A stretch of DNA of 64,000 bases from Halioglobus sp. (GTDB taxonomy: Bacteria > Pseudomonadota > Gammaproteobacteria > Pseudomonadales > Halieaceae). The position numbers and the translations under genes were made by a program. This document shows, one piece after another, positions 18,030 through 26,477 of this stretch. The stretch's first letter is position 1. Each line of letters opens with the position of its first letter. The notes under the pieces are model-generated. The model searched no databases and was not told the origin of the DNA. It was given only the letters and a program-made list of their open reading frames with translations. The stretch lies in contig JAQWNG010000015.1 of assembly GCA_029246385.1 (NCBI GenBank), positions 434,001 to 498,000 of the forward strand. The letters run 5' to 3'.

Positions 18030-18788
18030 CTAGGCAAGGCTTAGCCAATCAAAGCCATCAACCTGATCGGCAAAAACCACGCTATCGAGAGAATCAAGCA
18101 GCGACAGCAGTGCGTTTTCCGCTAATTGTCTGCTATTATTTTTTTCGCTGATATGCGCCACTACCAGATGCCGCAGTTCTTCATGGTTTATCTCAGCCAA
18201 CAGATCAATGGCCTGCTGGTTATTCAGATGCCCCCAATCGCCGCCAACCCGCTGCTTCAAATGTGACGGATAAGCGCCCCCCATCAGCATGGCGAGATCG
18301 TGATTGAACTCCAGCAGCAAGCCATCGCAGTCACGAAAATTAGCAATCACATGGGGCGTAATGCTGCCTAGATCGGTGAGAATGCCCAACGTATAACCCT
18401 GCGAACTCAGACGATACTGACAGGGTTCCGCGGCATCATGGGGCACAGCAACCGCCTTAATTGATAGGCTGCCGATACTAAAGTCATCCTCGCAGTCAAA
18501 CAAACGGGGATCAAAGCTGTCGTCGCAGCGGCCGGTGCTAAAAGTACCGTGAGTTAGGTATACCGGTATTCGGAATTTGCGCGATAGTGCCGCCACACCA
18601 CTGCTATGATCGGAGTGCTCATGGGTAACCAAGATGGCATCGAGCTGACTGGGTTCAACGCACAAACGTGACATCCGTCGGACGGTTTCGCGCATAGAAA
18701 ATCCACAATCGACCATGACCAGCGTATCGCTGACTCTAACCAGAGTCGCGTTGCCTTTACTCCCCGATCCGAGAGAGGCAAACTGCAC
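18030..18788 (-). CDS. MBL-fold metallo-hydrolase (WalJ/YycJ-like)
   Basis: Metallo-beta-lactamase fold protein of 252 residues. The metal motif THEHSDH gives H56, H58, D60 and H61, with further ligands in the VPHD and LVVAHISEKNN segments. It starts with GTG (MQFASLGSGSKGN), typical of the WalJ/YycJ family, which has been linked to DNA-related roles in Gram-positive bacteria; here the function is unknown. It follows bamC by 30 bases, the same order as in Pseudomonas (dapA-bamC-MBL), so it is probably the third gene of that operon. Confidence 0.9.
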   Translation of the reverse strand: MQFASLGSGSKGNATLVRVSDTLVMVDCGFSMRETVRRMSRLCVEPSQLDAILVTHEHSDHSSGVAALSRKFRIPVYLTHGTFSTGRCDDSFDPRLFDCEDDFSIGSLSIKAVAVPHDAAEPCQYRLSSQGYTLGILTDLGSITPHVIANFRDCDGLLLEFNHDLAMLMGGAYPSHLKQRVGGDWGHLNNQQAIDLLAEINHEELRHLVVAHISEKNNSRQLAENALLSLLDSLDSVVFADQVDGFDWLSLA

Positions 18789-18818
18789 CCGCTAGTTCCT
18801 CGCTCCAGACTGCACGTT

Positions 18819-19877
18819 TTAGTTTACATTGCCTTTTATGAGGGACAAAAGTTCCTGCGCTTTGCGCTTGTCGAACGGAACACTGATATCCTGAGGCTGA
18901 ATAGTAATGCTCATCGCCGTTCCCGATGGCAGCGGTTTCATAAAAACAACTAACACCTCATCGAACAAAGTTTCATCGTCAGCGGTGCCCCAAAAATCGC
19001 CCCACCAGCCGTCTTCATCGTCTGCACCCCCCTCAAGAAATCGGATATAGTAGGTCCCATTACTACGGTCGCGGTCAGTAATTTCAAATGAAGACTTTTC
19101 CAATGCGCGACCGAGAGACGCCCAGGCCCGATTGAAGGGCAATTCAAGTCGCAAAAAAGCATAACCATTTGGCGCTTCCTGCATGGTAATTTTGCCACTG
19201 GCAGCAATCCCCTGCTCGGCAATCATTGATACCGGGGCAGAATCAGCACTGTCCGCTAGGAACTGAGCGATTGCTCTCAACATTTCAGCCGCTTGAACGG
19301 GATCATCAGATTTGGCAGGCCACGCCGTTGCAGTGCCAGTCTGTCGCATTTGCAGCACGTGCAGCTCGCTTGTCTCACGCTGCACACCCTGCTCCATCCG
19401 AAATTGGAAACGGCTTGCGAGAGGCTGTCCTTCCACTGTCAGCCAGTTAGATTCTATGACTCCGGCGCGCGCGTCAGCAAGGGCGATCTGCATTCCTGAG
19501 GCTGCCATAAAATTGCGCACCTGAGGCCACACTTGACCTGGCGCGCGACTAATCAGAGCCCAGCTCTCGTCGCCGAGCTTTTGTAAACGCACCACCTCCG
19601 TGCCACTGTCGACGGACAAAGGTACTGGCTTGGGCACCTCAAATTTTTCCTGTGACAGAAACTTATCATCGATCTTTGGAATCACATAAATGTCGCGCAG
19701 AGGGACGCTATCGATCCCCGCGGGCACAACAACTGCGGGGATTTCCATCGCCTTTTTATAATCCTCAGAACTATCCCGAAATATGCCTTGATCCCCAAAT
19801 ATTGACCCACAACCGGCAGTGGCAAGCAGCACAACGCTCACCAATACTGCTTTTACACTATCCGGACGCATAACCAT
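18819..19877 (-). CDS. bamC: Outer membrane assembly lipoprotein BamC
   Basis: Accessory lipoprotein of the BAM complex, which inserts beta-barrel proteins into the outer membrane. It has 352 residues. The signal peptide ends in the lipobox TAGC with lipidated Cys23, followed by the unstructured N-terminal region, then two helix-grip domains (about 85-205 and 225-345). The C-terminal part has FEITDRDRSNGTYYIRF, typical of the family. The ATG at 19877 overlaps the dapA stop as TAATG, favouring it over an ATG two codons later. dapA-bamC linkage is conserved in gammaproteobacteria. Confidence 0.95.
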   Translation of the reverse strand: MVMRPDSVKAVLVSVVLLATAGCGSIFGDQGIFRDSSEDYKKAMEIPAVVVPAGIDSVPLRDIYVIPKIDDKFLSQEKFEVPKPVPLSVDSGTEVVRLQKLGDESWALISRAPGQVWPQVRNFMAASGMQIALADARAGVIESNWLTVEGQPLASRFQFRMEQGVQRETSELHVLQMRQTGTATAWPAKSDDPVQAAEMLRAIAQFLADSADSAPVSMIAEQGIAASGKITMQEAPNGYAFLRLELPFNRAWASLGRALEKSSFEITDRDRSNGTYYIRFLEGGADDEDGWWGDFWGTADDETLFDEVLVVFMKPLPSGTAMSITIQPQDISVPFDKRKAQELLSLIKGNVN

Positions 19878-20749
19878 TAAACTCTCGCTGTTTCTAGAGC
19901 CCTAAGAACCGGGGCATGATACTGGACATCCAAGGCTGTCAAAGGCAGACGGATGCCTTCCCCAATCAAACCACGCTGACACAACGCCCACTTGATGGGA
20001 ATGGGATTAGGCTCCAAAAACAAAGCTTGGTTCAACGGCATTAAACAACGATTGATGACCTCGGCTTGCTCTCGCTGGCCAGCAGACGCAAGTGCACACA
20101 ACTGCGACATCAGCGACGGTGCCACATTGGCCGTGACCGAAATATTCCCGTTGCCTCCCGCCAGCATCAGCTCCATCGCCGTGGCATCGTCTCCGGAATA
20201 AATTGCAATGGCATCACCACAGCGCTTTATCAGCGCCTTGCCCCGTGCAACGTCCCCGGTCGCATCCTTTATCCCCACAATATTGTCCAGTTCTGCCAAT
20301 TGAGCCACCGTATCATTAGCCAGATCGACAGCAGTGCGCCCGGGTACATTATAGAGAATCTGAGGGATCTCCACTGCCTCTGCAATGGCCCTAAAATGTT
20401 CATAGAGTCCGCGTTGAGTGGGACGATTATAGTAAGGCGTGACTAGCAAACAGGCATCCGCGCCAGCCCCAGCGGCCGCCTCGGTAAAATAGATAGCCTC
20501 TCGTGTGGAATTAGACCCCGTTCCTGCCACTATAGGAATGCGACCGGCACTGTGCGTGACACAAAATTTAATCACCTCACAATGTTCTGAGGCATCAAGT
20601 GTGGAACTCTCGCCGGTGGTGCCTACCGCGCCAATGGCCGACGTGCCAGCCTCTAGGTGCACATCCATAAGCCGCGCCAAAGCGGACCAATCAACACTGC
20701 CATCAGCATGCATTGGGGTAACCAGGGCCACGATACTGCCGGTTATCAT
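19877..20749 (-). CDS. dapA: 4-hydroxy-tetrahydrodipicolinate synthase
   Basis: First committed enzyme of the lysine/diaminopimelate pathway, condensing pyruvate with aspartate semialdehyde. It has 290 residues as a TIM barrel. Visible residues are the TTGEST loop (44-49), Tyr133 in YNVPGR, and the Schiff-base Lys161 in VGIKDATGD. The start at 20749 (MITGSIVALVTPM) matches the family N-terminus; the frame is open for 14 codons upstream without support. It is followed by bamC with a one-base overlap. No lysine riboswitch was seen in the upstream gap. Confidence 0.97.
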   Translation of the reverse strand: MITGSIVALVTPMHADGSVDWSALARLMDVHLEAGTSAIGAVGTTGESSTLDASEHCEVIKFCVTHSAGRIPIVAGTGSNSTREAIYFTEAAAGAGADACLLVTPYYNRPTQRGLYEHFRAIAEAVEIPQILYNVPGRTAVDLANDTVAQLAELDNIVGIKDATGDVARGKALIKRCGDAIAIYSGDDATAMELMLAGGNGNISVTANVAPSLMSQLCALASAGQREQAEVINRCLMPLNQALFLEPNPIPIKWALCQRGLIGEGIRLPLTALDVQYHAPVLRALETARV

Positions 20750-20910
20750 TTGCTGTCTCCGCTTTATGGTCTGTGGGGTAGGCCCAAGCACCTAAATTGA
20801 CGCCCGCCATTATAAATGACGGCGGCAGGATGACAACCTTGTGGGTTAAAATGAATAGAAAAGTGCTACTGTCTCACCGTATCAAAGGGTTGACTACTGA
20901 AGGCCATTAT

Positions 20911-21417
20911 ATGAGGGCGCACAATATAATCAGACTCACGCTTTTGCTTTTGCTCTGTCGGGGTTCCGATGAGATTATGGCACAAGCGCCAGCGCATATG
21001 AGTGACCTGACGCCCATAGACCTGCAGTTCATGACTCAGCAGCGGACAGCGTTGCAAGACTTAGCCATGGCCAACCTAGGTCGACGTTTTAACGGCGACC
21101 TCAACCGCGATCTAGAACTACTGCAGGCACTGCTAGATAAGCAATTGGTGCGGCCAGACCAAGTCCGCGAACTGCAAGCTATGGGGGCCATTCTAGGCGA
21201 CCTGTTCGCGGCCGAACTGGATATGCACTGGATAATCTATAAAGACGATATAGGTCGCAGTCGAGCCCTACGCTACCAGCAGAGCGAAGTCGTTCTTTTC
21301 CCAATCACTATGATTGCCAGGCGCAGGGAAGCGGGGAACAAGACGTCTGTAGCGGAAATTTACCAAAAGGCGTCCGCCAGCATTGCCAAACGCACACTCG
21401 CTTTGCCCTATCAATAG
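20911..21417 (+). CDS. DUF3806 domain protein, exported
   Basis: Protein of 168 residues with an N-terminal signal peptide (hydrophobic LTLLLLL, cleavage likely after IMAQA). The mature part matches my memory of the DUF3806 family: MTQQRTALQDLAMANLGRR, LELLQALLDKQLVR, MGAILGDLFAAELDMHWIIY and FPITMIARRREAG. The start at 20911 is chosen because GAAGG lies eight bases upstream and it yields the signal peptide; an earlier in-frame ATG at 20797 does not. It is divergent from dapA and 62 bases ahead of the MCE transport operon. Function is unknown. Confidence 0.8.
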   Translation: MRAHNIIRLTLLLLLCRGSDEIMAQAPAHMSDLTPIDLQFMTQQRTALQDLAMANLGRRFNGDLNRDLELLQALLDKQLVRPDQVRELQAMGAILGDLFAAELDMHWIIYKDDIGRSRALRYQQSEVVLFPITMIARRREAGNKTSVAEIYQKASASIAKRTLALPYQ

Positions 21418-21479
21418 AGCATAGCAATTACCGTAAGCAGCTATTAAACTGGGAACCTATTATTGATAATCAGCCTTCC

Positions 21480-22610
21480 ATGAATTCACCGCAGCCAGAA
21501 TACACCCTTGCCCGTGAAGCATCGGGCACATCAACCTTGTCATTTTCTGGAAACTGGGCGCAAGGGCACAGTACGGCAAGTTTCAGCGGTTTACAGTCAG
21601 AGCTGCAAAGTAGCCGCCCTGAGCGCCTAACGATTGATGGAACCTCCCTAGGAGCCTGGGATTCAATCTTTATGGCATTTTTACTGCGATGTCACGACTA
21701 CTGTCACACTGAGGGTATCGCACTCGAAAATCGAAATATGCCGGCGGGGGTGGTAAAACTGCTGGCTGTAGCAACAGCCGTACAACCCTTCCAACCTGGC
21801 TCAGACAACCAGCACTCTTGGCTATCAAACATCAATCTCGGGCAATTGCTAGGCAAAGTCACCCGAAATATGCGCGAGTCCCTGTCTTTCACCGGCGAAG
21901 TCACTATCGCTCTATCCCGGCTTATACGGGGCAAAGCCAATACACGCTTCACCGATTTTTGGAGTTTCTGCTGGCAGGCCGGTCCTAATGCTTTTGCTAT
22001 CATCACCCTTACCAGCATCCTCGTCGGCATGATTCTGGGCTACCTTGGCGCAGTTCAATTAAAACAGTTCGGAGCGGAAATCTACGTTGCGAACCTAGTG
22101 GTGATTGGGATGCTGCGCGAAATGGGCGTTTTAATGACAGCGGTAGTTATGGCAGGTCGCACGGGCGCCGCCTATGCCGCACAATTGGGTACGATGCAGA
22201 CTAATGAAGAAATCGATGCCATCACGACTATGGGTATATCCCCAATTGAGTTTCTAGTGCTGCCGAGAATGCTGGCACTCATTGTCATTATGCCTCTGCT
22301 GACGATCTATGCCGACTTACTCGGCATTGTCGGTGGTGGGATTGTGGCCGGCGGATTAGGCGTTTCACCGATCCAATATATGGTTCAAGGTGAGAGCGCG
22401 CTATCGTTCACACAAATCAGCGTGGGCCTTATAAAAGCCCTAGTCTTTGCCGTGCTCATTGCCGTAGCAGGCTGCCGCGCCGGCATTAACTCCGGCCGCA
22501 GTTCCGCAGCCGTTGGTCGCGCCGCTACGAATGCAGTCGTCACCGCTATTGTTTATCTTATCGTCGCGGACGCCGCGATCAACATCATATTTCAGCATTT
22601 AGGCATATGA
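21480..22610 (+). CDS. MlaE-family permease with N-terminal STAS domain
   Basis: Membrane subunit of an MCE-type ABC lipid transporter. It has 376 residues. The first 110 or so form a soluble STAS-like domain (ERLTIDGTSLGAWDSIF), and the rest is the MlaE fold with about five membrane segments. The conserved cytosolic helix reads MQTNEEIDAITTMGISP, with EFLVLPRML after it. In E. coli the STAS function is a separate protein (MlaB), so the fusion may replace it. The stop overlaps the next ATG (ATGA). It is the first of four tightly coupled genes. Confidence 0.92.
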   Translation: MNSPQPEYTLAREASGTSTLSFSGNWAQGHSTASFSGLQSELQSSRPERLTIDGTSLGAWDSIFMAFLLRCHDYCHTEGIALENRNMPAGVVKLLAVATAVQPFQPGSDNQHSWLSNINLGQLLGKVTRNMRESLSFTGEVTIALSRLIRGKANTRFTDFWSFCWQAGPNAFAIITLTSILVGMILGYLGAVQLKQFGAEIYVANLVVIGMLREMGVLMTAVVMAGRTGAAYAAQLGTMQTNEEIDAITTMGISPIEFLVLPRMLALIVIMPLLTIYADLLGIVGGGIVAGGLGVSPIQYMVQGESALSFTQISVGLIKALVFAVLIAVAGCRAGINSGRSSAAVGRAATNAVVTAIVYLIVADAAINIIFQHLGI

Positions 22611-23386
22611 CGGTTTCAGCTCCAGTGCAGATTGAGGTGCGTGATCTGACCATGACTTACGGCCAGACAGTGATTCAGCGAGACCTCTCTTTTAACATTA
22701 ACCACGGCGACATCTTCGTCATCATGGGTGGCAGCGGCTGTGGCAAAAGCACTTTACTTAAACACATGCTAGGCCTAATGGTGCCGAGTCGCGGCGATAT
22801 TTTGTACAGCGGTGCCAGTTTTTTTCAAGCGAACGAAGCAGAGCAAGGCGCCATGCGACAGCGTTGGGGCATAACCTATCAGTCCGGCGGTCTATTCAGC
22901 GCTATGACCCTAGCAGAAAACATCACCCTACCACTGCAGCTCTACACGAATTATAGCGCAGCAGAGATTTCCGACATTGTTGCTTACAAGTTGGCGTTAG
23001 TAGGTCTCGCGGGATATCAGTCATACTATCCTGCTGAAATAAGCGGTGGCATGCAGAAAAGAGCTGCGCTGGCCCGTGCCATTGCGCTGGACCCACAAAT
23101 CCTATTTTTTGACGAGCCATCTGCGGGGCTAGATCCGATTAGTTCGCGCCTGCTTGACGAGTTGATCTTGCAAATCAAGGAATCTACGGGCGCCACTGTA
23201 GTCATCGTGACCCACGAATTACCTAGCATTTTCGCCATCGCCAATAATTCGGTTTACTTGGATAATGTTAGCAAAACAATGATTGCCTACGGCGATCCAG
23301 CTCAGCTGCGCGATCGAGATCGCCCGGCTGTGGTGAAGCAATTTCTGACACGCAGTGCCGCTGCCGACGATGAGGATAGGCTATGA
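22607..23386 (+). CDS. ABC transporter ATP-binding subunit, MlaF-like
   Basis: ATPase partner of the MlaE-type permease, 259 residues. Walker A is GGSGCGKST (41-49), the signature EISGGMQKRAALARA lies near 144, Walker B is ILFFDEPSAGLDP, and the switch His is in VTHELPS. The GGMQKR form of the signature is characteristic of MCE-system ATPases. It overlaps both neighbours by ATGA, indicating one polycistronic unit. Confidence 0.94.
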   Translation: MTVSAPVQIEVRDLTMTYGQTVIQRDLSFNINHGDIFVIMGGSGCGKSTLLKHMLGLMVPSRGDILYSGASFFQANEAEQGAMRQRWGITYQSGGLFSAMTLAENITLPLQLYTNYSAAEISDIVAYKLALVGLAGYQSYYPAEISGGMQKRAALARAIALDPQILFFDEPSAGLDPISSRLLDELILQIKESTGATVVIVTHELPSIFAIANNSVYLDNVSKTMIAYGDPAQLRDRDRPAVVKQFLTRSAAADDEDRL

Positions 23387-24348
23387 GTGAGAAACCCCAT
23401 GCCGTTGCTATTGGTGCCTTCGTTTTAGGCGCAGGTCTAATAGCGCTTACGACTATTATATTTTTGCTCGGCTCCGGCCTCGGTAAAAAAGAAAAAGTGG
23501 TCATGGTATTTGGCGGGTCGGTAAAGGGGCTCAGCGTCGGCGCTCCCCTCGCCCTGCGCGGCGTAAAGGTTGGGGAGGTTACCGATATTGAATTAATTCT
23601 CGATACTGATACCGCTAGTGCAATCATGATCGTTGAAGCAAACTTCAATGAAAGCAATATTCGCCGCAAAGGAGATCCTGACGTTGAGCTAACTCAAGAG
23701 CTCGTCAACCGTGGCCTGCGCGCGCAGCTTAATAGTCAGAGTCTGCTTACCGGCCTGCTGTATATCGAACTTGATTTTGATCCAAAAAGTCCGCTCCGCT
23801 TGGTCAAGATTAACTCGCCTTATTTACAAATTCCCACGGTACCAACCAACCTAGAGCGTTTTGCCAAAACTTTGCAAAATATCGATTTTTCAAAACTGAC
23901 CACACAGTTGGAAAACATCAGCGCTAGCATTGACTCTCTAGTTGGCAGCGAAGAGTTCCAGGCGCTGCCCGGCAACGCCAACAGTGCGCTAACATCGTTG
24001 CGTGAACTAAGTGCGGAACTGCAGGAACAACTCGCTACATCTGGGCCTAAGCTAGACACGCTGCTGGATGAAACGTCTGTGACTGTCAGTAATACAAACA
24101 AAGAACTGCCACAACTAGCGGCGCTAGTAGAAAAAAATCTAACCACTTTAAATGCGGCCATCATAACGTTTCAGCAGGGCATGACAGGTATCGACGAACT
24201 AGTATCTCCGGATTCAGCGATACTCTACCAGTTAGATAATACGTTAGCGGAAATGGCGCGCACTGGAAGATCACTGCAATCGCTGGCTAGCACATTACAA
24301 GAACAACCCGAATCGGTAATCATCGGTAAAAAAGGAGGTGACGAATGA
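23383..24348 (+). CDS. MCE domain substrate-binding protein, MlaD-like
   Basis: Periplasmic lipid-binding component of 321 residues, anchored by an N-terminal membrane segment (about 8-30, IGAFVLGAGLIALTTIIFLL). The single MCE domain follows (about 40-118: VKGLSVGAPLALRGVKVGEV). After it come long helical segments (140-310) predicted to form a coiled coil or needle-like stack. It is longer than E. coli MlaD (183 residues) and nearer in style to single-MCE proteins with extended C-termini. ATGA overlaps on both sides. Confidence 0.93.
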   Translation: MSEKPHAVAIGAFVLGAGLIALTTIIFLLGSGLGKKEKVVMVFGGSVKGLSVGAPLALRGVKVGEVTDIELILDTDTASAIMIVEANFNESNIRRKGDPDVELTQELVNRGLRAQLNSQSLLTGLLYIELDFDPKSPLRLVKINSPYLQIPTVPTNLERFAKTLQNIDFSKLTTQLENISASIDSLVGSEEFQALPGNANSALTSLRELSAELQEQLATSGPKLDTLLDETSVTVSNTNKELPQLAALVEKNLTTLNAAIITFQQGMTGIDELVSPDSAILYQLDNTLAEMARTGRSLQSLASTLQEQPESVIIGKKGGDE

Positions 24349-24959
24349 GCAGAAAATTCCTACCGCTATTATGGCCAATGGTTATAGGGCTAATGCTTAC
24401 CGGCTGCGGTAGCAGTCCGCCAAACAACTACTACGTGCTGTCGGCCGAGGAATTCCCCGCAACAAATGGCGACACACCCGCAGTGGGTGTTGGCCCCATT
24501 GTGGTGCCCGAATACTTGATACGCCAAAATCTTGTGTATAACCGCGATGAGAATACATTGCGTGTGGCGGGTTTGGACATGTGGGGTGAACCGCTTGAGG
24601 ATGGAATACAGCGTGTGCTGGCGCTTAATCTCTCTGGACTCTTACGGACACAAAACGTGCGCTTTTTCCCTTGGAACCCGAACCGCGCACCCGACTATGG
24701 CGTCAAGGTTAATCTACTGCAGCTGGATGCAAACGAAGATAACGCCAGTCTAAAGGCAGAATGGTTAGTATATCGCCCGACTAATCATGAGTCCGTAAAA
24801 CGCCGCATTAGCCAACTCAGACTGCCGTTATCCTCCGGGGATTCACAACCAGAAAAAATCGCAGAGGCCTATAGCAAACTGCTCTTTCAACTCAGCGACA
24901 TCATCGCCACGGACATTCAAACAGACCATACCCAACGAAGAAACGCTGCGTCCCACTGA
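24345..24959 (+). CDS. ABC-type transport auxiliary lipoprotein, PqiC-like
   Basis: Lipoprotein of 204 residues; lipobox LTGC gives the lipidated Cys21. The body has the PqiC/DUF330 features: NYYVLSA near the start, VGVGPIVVPEYLIRQNLVY, WGEPLEDGIQRVLALNL and a beta-rich C-terminal part. In PqiABC the homologue forms an outer-membrane-side ring that meets the MCE needle, so here it probably receives the extended MCE protein. It is the last gene of the operon and converges with an SDR gene 15 bases away. Confidence 0.88.
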   Translation: MSRKFLPLLWPMVIGLMLTGCGSSPPNNYYVLSAEEFPATNGDTPAVGVGPIVVPEYLIRQNLVYNRDENTLRVAGLDMWGEPLEDGIQRVLALNLSGLLRTQNVRFFPWNPNRAPDYGVKVNLLQLDANEDNASLKAEWLVYRPTNHESVKRRISQLRLPLSSGDSQPEKIAEAYSKLLFQLSDIIATDIQTDHTQRRNAASH

Positions 24960-24973
24960 ACCGCGATCGCCGC

Positions 24974-25738
24974 TTAGAAGTCGTCTGCGCGCATCATAGC
25001 GTCAGATCCACCGTCGACGAAAAAGACAGAGCCGCAAAGGTAATTGGCATCGTCGCTGAGCATGAAGCGCATGGTATTAGCTATATCAACTGGCTGAGCA
25101 GTTCGGCCTACCGGGACTGAATCACCAAACTCCTGCATCACTTGGCCCAGCTCAGGGTCTGCAAAAACTCGGTCGGTCAAGGGCGTCATCGTGATCCCCG
25201 GAGCCACCGCATTCATACGCACTCCCGCTGCGGCATATTCCACTGAGTGTCGGCGCATCCAGATAGTCGCCGCCCGTTTAGAACCGGCGTAAGCTGTGTG
25301 TCCGTCACGCCCATCAACCTCGGCGCAAGCTGCCTCCTCGTCACCCGCTAAACACGTTTGGACAAAGGGGTCATCGGCCGCAATCATAGGCGCAGAGTTT
25401 GAAGACACGAACAACACGCTACCCTTTTTCTTCTCCAACAATCCTCGCAGTCCTTCAACCGTGGCCACTACAGCAAAATAATTAACTTGCGCAATCAGTG
25501 ATAGCGGTCTGGCCACTGGAGGCAGACCTGCACAAGGGATAAAGCCGTCCAAACCCTCCGCTGCCAGCCGCTTTATGCCATCCACGGCAGCTTCGCGACC
25601 CTCTATTGTGGACAGGTCAGCAATAATATCGCCCTCCTTAATATCCACGGAAATTACTTTGTGCCCTTCTGTCTGCAACTGTCGCTTCAACTCCGCACCA
25701 ATACCTGTTGCACCACCTGTCATTGCATAAATACGCAT
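24974..25738 (-). CDS. SDR oxidoreductase (3-alpha-hydroxysteroid/coniferyl-alcohol dehydrogenase-like)
   Basis: Short-chain dehydrogenase of 254 residues. The cofactor motif is TGGATGIGAEL, an Asp in VDIKEGDI suggests NAD(H), IPCAGLP replaces the usual NNAG, Ser is in FVSSNSAP and the catalytic YAGSK follows. The layout with an insertion before the Tyr (CLAGDEEAACAEVDGRDGHT) recalls bacterial 3-alpha-hydroxysteroid and coniferyl-alcohol dehydrogenases; the substrate is a guess. The start at 25738 has AGGAG in front; the upstream in-frame ATG lacks it. It borders the thiolase-like/DUF35 block. Confidence 0.86.
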   Translation of the reverse strand: MRIYAMTGGATGIGAELKRQLQTEGHKVISVDIKEGDIIADLSTIEGREAAVDGIKRLAAEGLDGFIPCAGLPPVARPLSLIAQVNYFAVVATVEGLRGLLEKKKGSVLFVSSNSAPMIAADDPFVQTCLAGDEEAACAEVDGRDGHTAYAGSKRAATIWMRRHSVEYAAAGVRMNAVAPGITMTPLTDRVFADPELGQVMQEFGDSVPVGRTAQPVDIANTMRFMLSDDANYLCGSVFFVDGGSDAMMRADDF

Positions 25739-26037
25739 AGTCACTCCTAATTTAATTATGCCCGCACAGCCTTTAACCGTTCGCGGTATAGTCAAATATA
25801 ATCGTTATTGCATGTGCTGCGGTGAGGCAACGTTGCAGGGCTAAATCAATGCCATGGATGTGGCAGTTTTAGCACACCCTGACAAGACAAATGTAGCACC
25901 GACGAAATGACCCACACGGGTCTTTCCTCTTTAAAGAGTCAAAGGGAGACAGGACCCGAAGCTTTCGCATTTTGAACTGTACCGCGGAGGCGCTAATCCG
26001 CAGCAAGCGGACCTAACGCGCCCTGCGCGGGGAGCGA
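25739..26037. other. Gene-free stretch with palindromic segments
   Basis: About 300 bases between the SDR start and the entericidin-like gene hold no supported gene. Visible structure includes GACCC/GGGTC with a four-base loop (25909-25922), the perfect palindrome CTCTTTAAAGAG (25927-25938) and a GGACCC (25952-25957) able to pair with GGGTC. The rest (25980-26037) is GC-rich. It should hold the SDR promoter and the end of the entericidin transcript, but no clear T-tract terminator was found. Confidence 0.4.
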
Positions 26038-26202
26038 TTAAAGTTTATCGCTGACCTTGTCTGCAGCTTTTGTTGTTGATTCGCCCGCAGCCTGAACATC
26101 TTTACCAACACCTGCGACAGTATTGCACCCACTAAGAACCGTCACTGCAGCGATAAATGTCGCAATGATTATAGGTTTCACATAAGTCTTTTTGTTATTC
26201 AT
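26038..26202 (-). CDS. Entericidin EcnA/EcnB family lipoprotein
   Basis: A 54-residue protein. It starts MNNKKTYVKPIIIATF, has a signal peptide with lipobox LSGC (lipidated Cys26), and continues CNTVAGVGKDVQAAGE followed by a Lys/Ala/Asp-rich end. The CNTVxGxGKDxQxAGE stretch is diagnostic of entericidins, small membrane lipoproteins; in E. coli EcnB is linked to cell lysis in stationary phase and EcnA to its antidote. Only one copy is present, so a toxin/antidote pair is not evident. GAGG stands eight bases before the ATG, and a good promoter lies 61-90 bases upstream. It is a lone minus-strand gene. Confidence 0.88.
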   Translation of the reverse strand: MNNKKTYVKPIIIATFIAAVTVLSGCNTVAGVGKDVQAAGESTTKAADKVSDKL

Positions 26203-26262
26203 CAGATCTGCCTCAAGTTTAATGAAATGACCACTTTAGGAACAAAGAATGTCTGAAGAAGA

Positions 26263-26292
26263 AGTATAGTAGAGGCGTCTGCCGCCTGTCTA
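26263..26292 (-). promoter_or_regulatory. Promoter of the entericidin-like gene, sigma-S-like
   Basis: On the minus strand TAGACA (-35, 26287-26292) and TATACT (-10, 26263-26268) are separated by 18 bases. The -10 is preceded by C, giving CTATACTT, the form favoured by sigma-S. E. coli ecnB is known to be sigma-S dependent, so stationary-phase control is inferred. Confidence 0.5.
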
Positions 26293-26477
26293 GGCGCGAT
26301 ATCGAAACGCCTTTGAGCCATTTTTTTAGAAGCAGAGCACAAGCTTATGCATAACGCGCACCGGTAAGTCTGCTATGACAGACCCATTCGATCCGCTGCG
26401 GCCGTATACCAATGCGCCCTTGCCTGTGTCTGCCTGGCAGTAGTACCCTGTGCTACGTTTTTTTAGGGAGTTATAGT

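Noticed and set aside
19877-20910. Lysine riboswitch or attenuator before dapA
   Set aside because: The divergent gap of about 160 bases shows no matching conserved core or terminator.
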